From Halomonas sp. (GTDB lineage: Bacteria > Pseudomonadota > Gammaproteobacteria > Pseudomonadales > Halomonadaceae), in NCBI RefSeq assembly GCF_007692655.1, contig NZ_REBQ01000077.1, positions 1 through 56,611 on the forward strand: 56,611 nt of DNA. The letters are read 5' to 3'. The notes under the pieces are model-generated. The model worked only from the letters and a program-made list of their open reading frames with translations, was not told where the DNA came from and made no database searches. Each line of letters begins with the position of its first letter. Position 1 is the first letter of the stretch. Positions 49,434-56,611 of this stretch are shown here, in pieces. A program made the translations under genes and the position numbers.

Positions 49434-49910
49434 TTAGTTGGATGCGTTCAGTGCTTCTGCTGCGGCGAGCACTTCATCTACATGCCCAGGTACTTTAACG
49501 CCGCGCCACTCTTGGGCTAATTTGCCTTCTTTATCGATGAGGAACGTACTGCGTTCAATGCCCAGGTGCTCTTTGCCATACATTTTCTTCAGCTTGATAA
49601 CGTCGAACAAGGTGCACAGATTTTCATCTTTGTCGGAAATCAGGTTGAAGTTAAAATCCTGTTTGGTTTTAAAATTCTCCTGGGCGCGTAGGCCATCTCG
49701 AGAAACACCAAGAATAACGGTATTGGCCGCGTCGAAAGCGGCTTTACGGTCACGGAAATCGCCCCCTTCTGTGGTACATCCTGGCGTGCTGGCTTTCGGG
49801 TAGAAATAAACGACCACGTTGTGGCCGTGCAGCTCAGAGAGCGTCACGGTGGTGTCGCCAGTGGCCGAGGCGGAAAAATCTGCTACAGGTTTGCCAATTT
49901 CAACAGTCAT
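49434..49910 (-). CDS. bcp: thioredoxin-dependent thiol peroxidase (Bcp/PrxQ)
   Basis: 158 residues. Reduces hydrogen peroxide and organic hydroperoxides. Peroxidatic Cys45 in YPKASTPGCTTEGGDFRD, with the Thr of the active site. The second Cys of E. coli Bcp at position 50 is Gly here, while Cys99 (DENLCTLFDV) is kept, so resolution must use another partner or Cys99. It is on the minus strand, divergent from dapA, and gcvR, often found between them, is absent. Confidence 0.94.
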   Translation of the reverse strand: MTVEIGKPVADFSASATGDTTVTLSELHGHNVVVYFYPKASTPGCTTEGGDFRDRKAAFDAANTVILGVSRDGLRAQENFKTKQDFNFNLISDKDENLCTLFDVIKLKKMYGKEHLGIERSTFLIDKEGKLAQEWRGVKVPGHVDEVLAAAEALNASN

Positions 49911-50147
49911 AGTCAGTCCTTATTAATGGTGGTTATTAAGGGTGAATGTTAAGTGCGATTACACGTAAGCCAGGGGCCGTTGTCAAAGCTCAAATAAGCG
50001 TACCTGCAAACTCGCGCTGCTTTACGCTGTACAGGCTCCAATCGCCTGAGTACCATTTGCCTCCTGTGCGATGCAGCTACTAGCAAAATATCGCGCGTCA
50101 AACCCATAGATAGTTGATATCACAATTTAGCAGGTGAGGATAAACGG

Positions 50148-51032
50148 ATGATCACAGGCAGCATAGTCGCCCTGGCGACGCCTATGAAGGTCAATGGCGA
50201 CATCGACTGGGAGGCGCTTCGCCGTCTGGTGAACTTCCATCTCGACAATGGTACAGATGCCATCGTTGCTGCTGGCACCACGGGTGAACCCACCACCATG
50301 TCTTTCGCAGAGCACTTCGATGTGATTCGCAGCGTGGTGGAAGAGGTTAATGGCCGTATCCCCGTGATTGCTGGCACCGGCGCCAATGCGACCTCTGAAG
50401 CGGTTGAGTTGGCGCGTTACGCAGGAGAGGTGGGTGCCGATTACTGCTTATCTGTTTGCCCTTACTACAATAAGCCGACCCAGGAAGGCCTCTATCAACA
50501 CTTTAAGGCAGTGGCCGAGGGTAGCAAACTGCCCGTGATTCTGTATAACGTTCCAAGCCGCACCTGCTCGGATCTTTATAACGAGACCGTTCTTCGCTTA
50601 GCCGATGTTGATAATATTGTTGGCTTAAAAGACGCCACGGGGAACCTAGAGCGTGCCGAGGATCTAATTACCCGCCTCAAGGGCAGCGGTTTTATGCTTT
50701 ACTCCGGTGATGATGCGACCGCCTGCGACTTTATGTTAATGGGTGGGCATGGTGATATATCCGTGACGGCCAACGTCGTTCCGCAGGCGATGCACGATCT
50801 ATGCTCGGCGGCGGTGGCAGGTGATGCTGATAAGGCACATCAAATTAATACGCGCTTGATGCCGCTGCATACCAATTTGGGCGTGGAGTCGAACCCTATC
50901 CCTGTAAAATGGGCGCTGCATCGTATGGGTTACGCAGACGCAGGTATTCGTTTGCCGCTAACCTGGTTGTCGGAAAAATACCACGCTACGGTCAGCGAGG
51001 CTCTTCAGCTGGCAGGCGTCGTAGAGGAGTAA
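50148..51032 (+). CDS. dapA: 4-hydroxy-tetrahydrodipicolinate synthase
   Basis: First committed step of lysine and diaminopimelate synthesis: pyruvate plus aspartate semialdehyde. 294 residues, TIM barrel. Schiff-base Lys in [11 protein letters not shown], the Tyr in ILYNVPSRT, and substrate loop [12 protein letters not shown]. Ribosome site caggtgagg. First gene of the dapA-bamC-purC run, with a 12-bp hairpin before bamC. Confidence 0.97.
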   Translation: MITGSIVALATPMKVNGDIDWEALRRLVNFHLDNGTDAIVAAGTTGEPTTMSFAEHFDVIRSVVEEVNGRIPVIAGTGANATSEAVELARYAGEVGADYCLSVCPYYNKPTQEGLYQHFKAVAEGSKLPVILYNVPSRTCSDLYNETVLRLADVDNIVGLKDATGNLERAEDLITRLKGSGFMLYSGDDATACDFMLMGGHGDISVTANVVPQAMHDLCSAAVAGDADKAHQINTRLMPLHTNLGVESNPIPVKWALHRMGYADAGIRLPLTWLSEKYHATVSEALQLAGVVEE

Positions 51033-51050
51033 ACCGGCGCGATCCCCTTT

Positions 51051-51090
51051 GTTACCCAGCCCGCAGTCCTACTGCTCTGGGCTGGGTAAC
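51051..51090 (+). terminator. 12-bp perfect hairpin between dapA and bamC
   Basis: gttacccagccc (51051-51062) pairs perfectly with gggctgggtaac (51079-51090) over a 16-nt loop. Only a weak T-containing stretch (tgatttgttg) follows, so it probably trims read-through into bamC rather than stopping it. Confidence 0.55.
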
Positions 51091-51115
51091 TGATTTGTTG
51101 ACTTAAGGTGGCTTG

Positions 51116-52099
51116 ATGAACTCTGTGCTTGATAAACGTGCGCTTAGGTGGATTCCGCTGGCACTCGCAGCGGCTGTCACGCTCGCTGGATGTGCGCGGG
51201 ATGGTTTTTACCACGATCGCAATCTGGACTACACCGAAACCTCCTCGGCTTCACCTCTGGTGCTGCCAGAAACACGCAATACCCAGCGCTACGGTGATGC
51301 ATTGCCGGTTCCCCCCGTCGCTAATCAAGGGCCGCGCCTTCAAGAGGCCGCAAGTGTTCGCCCTCCGCCGTCACTGACGGTGGGTAGTGGGCTGGAGCCA
51401 GAGTACGTTGAGCGCCGCGAAGTAGGTGATCAAACTTGGTTAGTGGTGGCAGCGGATACCGGTACCGTTTGGCCGCAGTTGGAAGAGTTTGTACGCAGCC
51501 GTCAGTTAGCCGTGCAGGAAAGTAGTGCCTCCCAGGGTGTTATCGTCACCGATCAAGCCGACCTGCGTCTGCAAAGCGCTCTGCGAGCGGGCAGCAGTGA
51601 AGTGCGCTGTGAGCGTGGCGGACAAACCATGGCCAGCTGTTTGGATGCGCTTGAAAGCCACCTGAGCTCGCGCAGCGCTTCAGCCAGTGCCTCTTCATCC
51701 TGGACCGCGCAGCGCCTGACCAGTGATCAAACGTTACAACTTCGCCAGCAGGGTGATGACTGGGAGGTGGTTATTCCACAGTCGATCGATCGTGTGTGGG
51801 CAGAGTTGAATCACTATCTGGAACTGGACTTCACCCAGGAAGGCCAACGCAATTTATTGGCCGCAGACCCAAATAGTCATGAGTTCCTGGTGGAGTACAT
51901 GACCCTGGCAGAGCGCAATCGTAATCCGATTCAGGTCGTCTTCAGCGCCGATGTTCGTCAGATGTCACAAGAAATTCGTCTGGCCTTGCAGGATAGTGGT
52001 GACCAGACGATTCTGCGCGCAGTCAATGCCAGTGAACGATCATTCAGCGCCAGTGATCAACGTGAGCTGCTTGAACGTGTCTCCGGTTATTTACGTTAA
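51116..52099 (+). CDS. bamC: outer membrane assembly lipoprotein BamC
   Basis: 327 residues from the ATG at 51116 (aaggtgg upstream). Lipoprotein signal with lipobox LAGC, an unstructured N-terminal region that in E. coli binds BamD (about 25-95, Pro-rich), then two helix-grip domains. A Ser/Ala-rich linker ([13 protein letters not shown]) separates them. Part of the Bam complex that inserts outer-membrane proteins. Order dapA-bamC-purC matches E. coli and Pseudomonas. Confidence 0.92.
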   Translation: MNSVLDKRALRWIPLALAAAVTLAGCARDGFYHDRNLDYTETSSASPLVLPETRNTQRYGDALPVPPVANQGPRLQEAASVRPPPSLTVGSGLEPEYVERREVGDQTWLVVAADTGTVWPQLEEFVRSRQLAVQESSASQGVIVTDQADLRLQSALRAGSSEVRCERGGQTMASCLDALESHLSSRSASASASSSWTAQRLTSDQTLQLRQQGDDWEVVIPQSIDRVWAELNHYLELDFTQEGQRNLLAADPNSHEFLVEYMTLAERNRNPIQVVFSADVRQMSQEIRLALQDSGDQTILRAVNASERSFSASDQRELLERVSGYLR

Positions 52100-52131
52100 T
52101 TTGTTTATCTTTGATCCCCTTCGGAGCCCCC

Positions 52132-52848
52132 ATGGAAAAGCGCCAAGAACTTTACGCCGGTAAGGCGAAATCTGTGTATACCACCGACGATCCGGATTTG
52201 TTGGTGCTGACTTTTCGTGATGACACCAGCGCCTTTGATGGCAAAAAAATGGAGTCGCTAGCTCGTAAGGGAATGGTCAATAACATCTTCAACGCGTTCA
52301 TCATGGAGCGTTTGCAGGAAGCGGGTATTCCGACCCATTTTGAAAAGCAGCTTTCTGATACGGAAAGTCTGGTTAAAAAGATGCAGATGATTCCCGTCGA
52401 GTGTGTTGTGCGTAATATTGCTGCCGGCGGTTTGGTCAAACGCTTGGGTGTGGAAGAGGGCATAACCCTCAATCCCCCCACCTTTGAATTATTTTTGAAA
52501 AATGACGAGAAGGGCGACCCAATGATCAACGAGTCGCTAGCGGAGACCTTCGGTTGGGCAACGCCAGCGCAGTTAGCCAAAATGAAGGTGCTAACGTTTA
52601 AGGTGAATCATGTTCTCAAAGCGCTATTCGCCGAAGGCGATATGCTGCTGGTGGATTACAAGCTGGAGTTTGGCATCTTCAATGGCGAAGTGGTACTAGG
52701 GGATGAGTTTTCTCCTGATGGCTGTCGCCTATGGGATGCCAACACCCGTGAAAAGCTCGACAAAGACCGCTTCCGCCAGGGGTTGGGCGGGGTGATTGAG
52801 GCTTACGAAGAGGTGGGACGTCGTTTGGGTATCACCTTTCCCGCCTAA
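52132..52848 (+). CDS. purC: phosphoribosylaminoimidazole-succinocarboxamide synthase
   Basis: SAICAR synthetase, eighth step of purine synthesis. 238 residues from the ATG at 52132 ([20 protein letters not shown]), with cggag upstream; a start at 52111 is less likely. [32 protein letters not shown] and [21 protein letters not shown] are conserved. Convergent with trmO, only 3 nt apart, with no terminator seen between. Confidence 0.97.
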   Translation: MEKRQELYAGKAKSVYTTDDPDLLVLTFRDDTSAFDGKKMESLARKGMVNNIFNAFIMERLQEAGIPTHFEKQLSDTESLVKKMQMIPVECVVRNIAAGGLVKRLGVEEGITLNPPTFELFLKNDEKGDPMINESLAETFGWATPAQLAKMKVLTFKVNHVLKALFAEGDMLLVDYKLEFGIFNGEVVLGDEFSPDGCRLWDANTREKLDKDRFRQGLGGVIEAYEEVGRRLGITFPA

Positions 52849-52851
52849 GTC

Positions 52852-53592
52852 CTATTCATGGTTAGTGTAAGGCTCGATAGCCACCACTTCTAAAGTGGTG
52901 GCTTTATCGTTTTGGCGCTGGCGAAACTTAACGTCCACATCGCGGAGGCGGACCCCATGCAGGCGATTAGATGCGGTATCTTTTTGTTGGTAAGCCGGTC
53001 TTGGGTCTTGGCCTAGGACCTGTTTGATTAACGCATGTAGCGTGGTGCCGTCTTGTCGCTTGGCAAGCACACTTAATGCTTCGGGTTGAAAAGTGACGTC
53101 AAACTGGGGCGGTGTCTCTGGGGCAAAACCTGCCTGTGCGTGAGGATGAGACTCAGCCCAGGGCAGGTAAGGCTTGATATCGACGACTGGCGTACCGCTT
53201 ACCAGATCACACCCCTGAAGCTGCAGGGCCACGCCGTGTCGGGTGTCAATGTCGACTAATGTGACTAACGATAGCCCAAGGCGATTGGGCCGATAGGTGC
53301 TGCGACTGGCAAAAACGCCTACTTTTTTATTGCCGCCTAAACGTGGCGGCCTTACCAGCGGTGACCAGCGTTCGGGGCTTTGATGGAATATAAAGGTCAC
53401 CCACAGGTGACTGAACGCTTCCAGACCGCGTACGGCAAGCGGGTCGTTGTAGGGAGCTGCAAGTACCAGCCTTGCATTGGCGGCGGGGGCTAGCCCTGGT
53501 TGGCGCGGAATACCGAACTTGTCAGGGTAGTCGCTGATCACGTGGCCAATGGGCGTTAGCGTAAAGTGCTCGCTGTTAGGGGCATCGTCCAT
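52852..53592 (-). CDS. trmO: tRNA (N6-threonylcarbamoyladenosine 37-N6)-methyltransferase TrmO
   Basis: 246 residues from the ATG at 53592. Methylates t6A37 in tRNA-Thr. TsaA/TrmO fold with the opening TPIGHVISDYPDKFGIPRQP, LEAFSHLWVTFIFH and the SAM-site segment GVFASRSTYRPNRLGLSLV. The C-terminal domain (ARPAYQ region and the VDVKFR beta strand) is of normal length. Overlaps no neighbour; convergent with purC. Confidence 0.93.
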   Translation of the reverse strand: MDDAPNSEHFTLTPIGHVISDYPDKFGIPRQPGLAPAANARLVLAAPYNDPLAVRGLEAFSHLWVTFIFHQSPERWSPLVRPPRLGGNKKVGVFASRSTYRPNRLGLSLVTLVDIDTRHGVALQLQGCDLVSGTPVVDIKPYLPWAESHPHAQAGFAPETPPQFDVTFQPEALSVLAKRQDGTTLHALIKQVLGQDPRPAYQQKDTASNRLHGVRLRDVDVKFRQRQNDKATTLEVVAIEPYTNHE

Positions 53593-53687
53593 CACACTGC
53601 CTTTTACGGGAAACGGATAGCGTAGTATAAAGCAGGCCGATAGCGTTGGTAGAAACGGATGATTTTAGAACAGCTTAAAGGTGATGC

Positions 53688-54218
53688 ATGACCAATACCG
53701 AGGAGCAGCAACCGTCGCCGCCGACAAGCGCACGGGTTATCTATCGCGCCGCGCTAGCCAGGGATGCTGCTGATCAAGCGGAAGTGTTTTACCACGCGGT
53801 GATGCAAGGGGCTGCCACCCACTATACGTTGGCCGAACGGCGTGCGTGGGCTCAGGCACTACCTCGGGAGGGCAGCGCCTGGGCAGTACGCCAAGCGTTA
53901 TATACGACCTTGGTGGCCACCTGTGATGGCCGCTGTGTAGGGTTTTTAGAGTTGGATTTGTCCGCAGGGCGAATTGAAACACTCTACGTATGGCCTTCAC
54001 TGGCGGGACGGGGTATCGGCACCACGCTGCTGGTGCACGCAGAGCGTCTACTGCTTGAGCAGGGGAAGGGGCAGGTAGAGATAGAGGCGAGTTCGATGCT
54101 CTATGACCGTCTGTTGCGCCGTGGTTGGGAAAATCACGGCGAACAGTGGGTTGAACGCAGTGGAGAGCGGCTGATGCGCTATCGACTTTCCAAGCCTCTG
54201 AATGCAGTTGAGACGTAA
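53688..54218 (+). CDS. GNAT-family N-acetyltransferase
   Basis: 176 residues. GCN5-related acetyltransferase fold with the acetyl-CoA loop in LYVWPSLAGRGIGTTLLVHAER and a beta strand before it (GFLELDLSAGRIETLYV). Substrate unknown. The ribosome site aaaggtg is well placed. Convergent with nadC, 4 nt apart. Confidence 0.85.
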   Translation: MTNTEEQQPSPPTSARVIYRAALARDAADQAEVFYHAVMQGAATHYTLAERRAWAQALPREGSAWAVRQALYTTLVATCDGRCVGFLELDLSAGRIETLYVWPSLAGRGIGTTLLVHAERLLLEQGKGQVEIEASSMLYDRLLRRGWENHGEQWVERSGERLMRYRLSKPLNAVET

Positions 54219-54222
54219 GCGA

Positions 54223-55077
54223 CTACACGCTGTAAGTGCGGGTAATCCGCATTGATAGATCGATAGAGGCGATGTCCTTGGTAAGTGCACCGCTGGAGAT
54301 ACAGTCAACGCCGGTATCAGCAATTGCCCTCAGGGTGGTGTTATCAACGTTACCAGATGCTTCTAGAGTAGCTCGGCCACCGTTGATCTCAACGGCAACG
54401 TGTAAGTCCTCAAGGGCAAAGTTATCGAGCATGATGATATCGGCACCCGCTTTGAGCGCTTGATCCAGCTCCTCAAAGGTTTCTACCTCTACTTCGACGG
54501 GCAAGTCGCTGGCCAATTTGCGTGCCTGGGTAACCGCTGCTTGGATACCCCCGCAGGCCGCGATATGGTTTTCTTTGATCAAAAACGCATCCCATAGGCC
54601 GATTCGATGGTTGTGTCCACCGCCGCAAGTCACCGCATATTTTTGTGCCAAGCGCATGCCTGGCAGCGTTTTACGAGTATCGAGCAGGCGTACGCCGGTA
54701 CCGTCGATGAGATCTACGTAAGTGCGCGTGGCGGTGGCGGTGGCAGACAGTGTTTGTAGTATGTTAAGTACCGCACGCTCCCCGGTCAGCAAACTGCGTG
54801 CGGAGCCTTCCAGCTCTAAAAAGCATTGGCCTGCTTCGAGCCTGTCGCCGTCAGCTGCTTTCCAGCTTAAGCTTACTTGGCTATCCAGGCGGCGAAATAT
54901 CTCATCTACCCAGGCAACCCCACATAGTACGGCCGCTTCTCGGGTGATGACGTTGGCGGTGGCCCACTGGTCGTCAGGAATCAGTTGTGCGGTAATATCG
55001 CCCGGGCCAACGTCTTCTGCCAGCAGGCGAGCAGCGCTGGCACGGATTTCTTCAGCAAGAGCGGATTGATAATGCAT
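54223..55077 (-). CDS. nadC: nicotinate-nucleotide pyrophosphorylase (quinolinate phosphoribosyltransferase)
   Basis: Converts quinolinate and PRPP to nicotinate mononucleotide. 284 residues from the ATG at 55077; the frame opens far upstream (55290) but that would run through the ampD start. [75 protein letters not shown] and [10 protein letters not shown] are family motifs. It follows nadA in the pathway but is in a separate unit. Divergent from ampD. Confidence 0.95.
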   Translation of the reverse strand: MHYQSALAEEIRASAARLLAEDVGPGDITAQLIPDDQWATANVITREAAVLCGVAWVDEIFRRLDSQVSLSWKAADGDRLEAGQCFLELEGSARSLLTGERAVLNILQTLSATATATRTYVDLIDGTGVRLLDTRKTLPGMRLAQKYAVTCGGGHNHRIGLWDAFLIKENHIAACGGIQAAVTQARKLASDLPVEVEVETFEELDQALKAGADIIMLDNFALEDLHVAVEINGGRATLEASGNVDNTTLRAIADTGVDCISSGALTKDIASIDLSMRITRTYSV

Positions 55078-55196
55078 GGCAGTAAAATCTCTAAGCGTCA
55101 TCGAGTGTGACAGGCATTGTAGTGAAAAACAGCGGCGAAGGAGAGCGGTCCAATATAGCAGTGAAACACAACGCAAACGAACAGGAAGCCTTACCA

Positions 55197-55772
55197 GTGG
55201 AAAACCAACACTCCCTAAGCGGTTGGTGGGAAAGCGCACGGAAAGTCGTTTCACCGAACTTTGATGCTCGTCCCACTGATGAAGTATCACTGCTTGTCAT
55301 TCATGCCATCAGTCTTCCCCCTGGGACATTTAATGGTGATGCCATTGAGGCGTTATTTACTAATCGACTGCCGGTAGATAGGCATCCGTTTTTCGCTAAA
55401 ATTTCCCATTTGAAAGTTTCTGCGCATCTGCTTATACGCCGTGATGGCGAGTGCGTGCAGTTTGTTGATACCGACTGCCGGGCTTGGCATGCAGGCCGTT
55501 CCCGCTGGTGGGATTTGCGGGGAAAGGAGTGGCGTTACGCGCTCAATGATTTTTCAGTGGGCATCGAGCTGGAAGGGGATGATGAAACACCCTTCACTAA
55601 AGCTCAGTATACCGTTTTGGCGGAGGCTGTCAGGTGGTTGATGGCCCGTTACGCCAATCTGGATCGTTCCAGGATTACCAGCCATGCCCAGGTAGCCCCA
55701 TTGCGTAAAACGGACCCGGGACCGGCGTTTGATTGGGCATATTTTGATCAGTGTATAGCGATCGCGGAGTAA
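55197..55772 (+). CDS. ampD: 1,6-anhydro-N-acetylmuramyl-L-alanine amidase AmpD
   Basis: Cytoplasmic zinc amidase in peptidoglycan recycling; its loss induces AmpC beta-lactamase in many bacteria. 191 residues from the GTG at 55197 (agga upstream); upstream GTGs at 55107, 55122 and 55161 are alternatives that would extend into the nadC promoter. Zinc ligands are His36 in [11 protein letters not shown] and the His and Asp of [35 protein letters not shown] holds the catalytic Glu. The Asn after the first ligand in E. coli (VHN) is Ala here. Confidence 0.9.
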   Translation: MENQHSLSGWWESARKVVSPNFDARPTDEVSLLVIHAISLPPGTFNGDAIEALFTNRLPVDRHPFFAKISHLKVSAHLLIRRDGECVQFVDTDCRAWHAGRSRWWDLRGKEWRYALNDFSVGIELEGDDETPFTKAQYTVLAEAVRWLMARYANLDRSRITSHAQVAPLRKTDPGPAFDWAYFDQCIAIAE

Positions 55773-56147
55773 CTACTTAATTTACGAAACATTAAAACGG
55801 TAGTTTAGTTACAGTTTGATGGGTCTAATTTGCGCTGCCAAGATGCTACGATTTGCTTATGTTGCAGTGCAATAGTTTGTTTTCGATAGGCTTTTTCATA
55901 GCACCAGAATTGGCAGCGTGGCGACTTTGCGGTATCTTCCCATATACAAAAGGCTAACTTTTACGACATTTGTGTAGCTTTACTACATCAAGTTGAGCGT
56001 AGCTTGTTGAATGTAGAGCGAAAACCCTACCCGGCGTTCATTCACCGGTGAATTGTTGGCGCGCGGTGGCATCGTGACACCGCCGTTGCCCCAGGCCCTC
56101 GGGTTAGCGGGGCTCATTGTCATTTATCGTCATTCGGAGAGACCTCT
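55773..56147 (+). other. 375-nt gap upstream of aceE
   Basis: No gene seen on either strand. Holds an inverted repeat tgtag/ctaca (55973-55987), a second gtagctt copy downstream, a perfect palindrome ttcaccggtgaa (56041-56052) and a hairpin gcggtg/caccgc (56063-56068 with 56078-56083). It likely carries the aceE promoter and its control sites. No PdhR-type ATTGGT...ACCAAT box was found. Confidence 0.5.
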
Positions 56148-56611
56148 ATGAGTCTGGAGACAAGAGAAGATCTCGATCCGATCGAAACTACGGAATGGAT
56201 AGATTCCCTAGAATCGGTATTGGATCGTGAGGGCGAAGATCGTGCCCGCTACCTAATGACCCGCCTGGCGGATCGCCTGCGCCGGGACGGCATGAAGGTG
56301 CCCTTCTCGGTGACGACCCCGCACCGCAATACGATTCCGGTTCATCGCGAAGCACCGATGCCTGGCGATTTGTTCATGGAGCGTCGTATCCGCTCTTTGA
56401 TTCGCTACAACGCGATCGCGCAGGTCATTCGTAATAACCGCGCTAACCCCGGTCTGGGTGGTCACATTGCCAGCTTTATGTCATCAGCAACGCTTTATGA
56501 CGTAGGCTTCAACCACTTTTTCCGCGCCGCTAAGGATGACTTTGCGGGCGACCTGATTTACATCCAGGGCCATGTGGCGCCGGGCATTTATGCGCGCTCC
56601 TACCTGGAAGG
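56148..56611 (+). CDS. aceE: pyruvate dehydrogenase E1 component (5' part, cut by window end)
   Basis: The first 154 codons of the homodimeric E1 subunit, which decarboxylates pyruvate with thiamine diphosphate in the pyruvate dehydrogenase complex. MSLETREDLDPIETTEWIDS opens the N-terminal region, and RANPGLGGHIASFMSSATLY with QGHVAPGIYARSYLEG is the conserved first catalytic segment, including the HVAPGIYAR motif. Well-placed ribosome site ggaga. The window ends in frame, so the gene continues beyond 56611. Confidence 0.95.
   Translation, partial: MSLETREDLDPIETTEWIDSLESVLDREGEDRARYLMTRLADRLRRDGMKVPFSVTTPHRNTIPVHREAPMPGDLFMERRIRSLIRYNAIAQVIRNNRANPGLGGHIASFMSSATLYDVGFNHFFRAAKDDFAGDLIYIQGHVAPGIYARSYLE

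Overview
The window is chromosomal core sequence from a gammaproteobacterium, most likely a member of the Halomonadaceae (Halomonas/Vreelandella type). This rests on protein resemblance from memory, a BCCT osmolyte transporter, moderate GC (roughly mid-50s % by eye) and gene order close to Pseudomonas (ubiE-ubiJ-ubiB-hisE-tatABC; hslVU-ftsN-argS-priA-rpmE-malic enzyme; nadA-bepA-tusA-perM-bcp-dapA-bamC-purC). No rRNA, CRISPR, prophage, integrase or intact insertion sequence was seen.

Layout. 1-7350: accessory-looking stretch with a BCCT transporter and a 51-residue membrane peptide, a minus-strand operon of two related periplasmic binding proteins plus a diguanylate cyclase, a UMF1-type MFS transporter, a retropepsin-like protease and two very small genes. 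7581-13285: an RstAB-like two-component system, then divergent metR/metE with an exact MetR box between them. 13337-16657: hemB and ppk1, the latter with a possible Pho box. 16826-19627: elbB, then tatCBA and hisE. 19682-30191: ubiB, ubiJ, ubiE, a DUF971 gene, hslUV, an FtsN-like SPOR protein, argS and priA, all on the minus strand. 30389-39454: rpmE, a short malic enzyme, tesB, tadA, mltF and purL. 39532-44505: a zinc-ribbon gene, radD (with an unusual internal repeat), scpA-scpB-rluB and a REP-like hairpin. 44638-46206: two identical tRNA-Lys genes and nadA with a structured leader. 46317-56611: bepA, tusA-like, perM-like, bcp, dapA, bamC, purC, trmO, a GNAT gene, nadC, ampD and the first 154 codons of aceE.

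Functionally the genes cover envelope work (Tat export, BamC, BepA, MltF, AmpD, FtsN), cofactor and nucleotide synthesis (NadA, NadC, HemB, UbiB/J/E, PurL, PurC), translation and tRNA modification (ArgS, TadA, TrmO, RluB, L31, tRNA-Lys), genome maintenance (PriA, RadD, ScpAB) and proteolysis (HslVU).

I found no clear new defence or mobile system. The best candidate for an undescribed system is the SBP-SBP-diguanylate cyclase operon (2025-4783). Other leads are the rpmE leader made of four 13-nt units, the structured nadA leader, the repeat-bearing insertion in RadD, and the structured intergenic elements at about 32339-32425 and 44521-44575. Start codons were moved inward from the longest frame where a ribosome site, promoter or family length argued for it.
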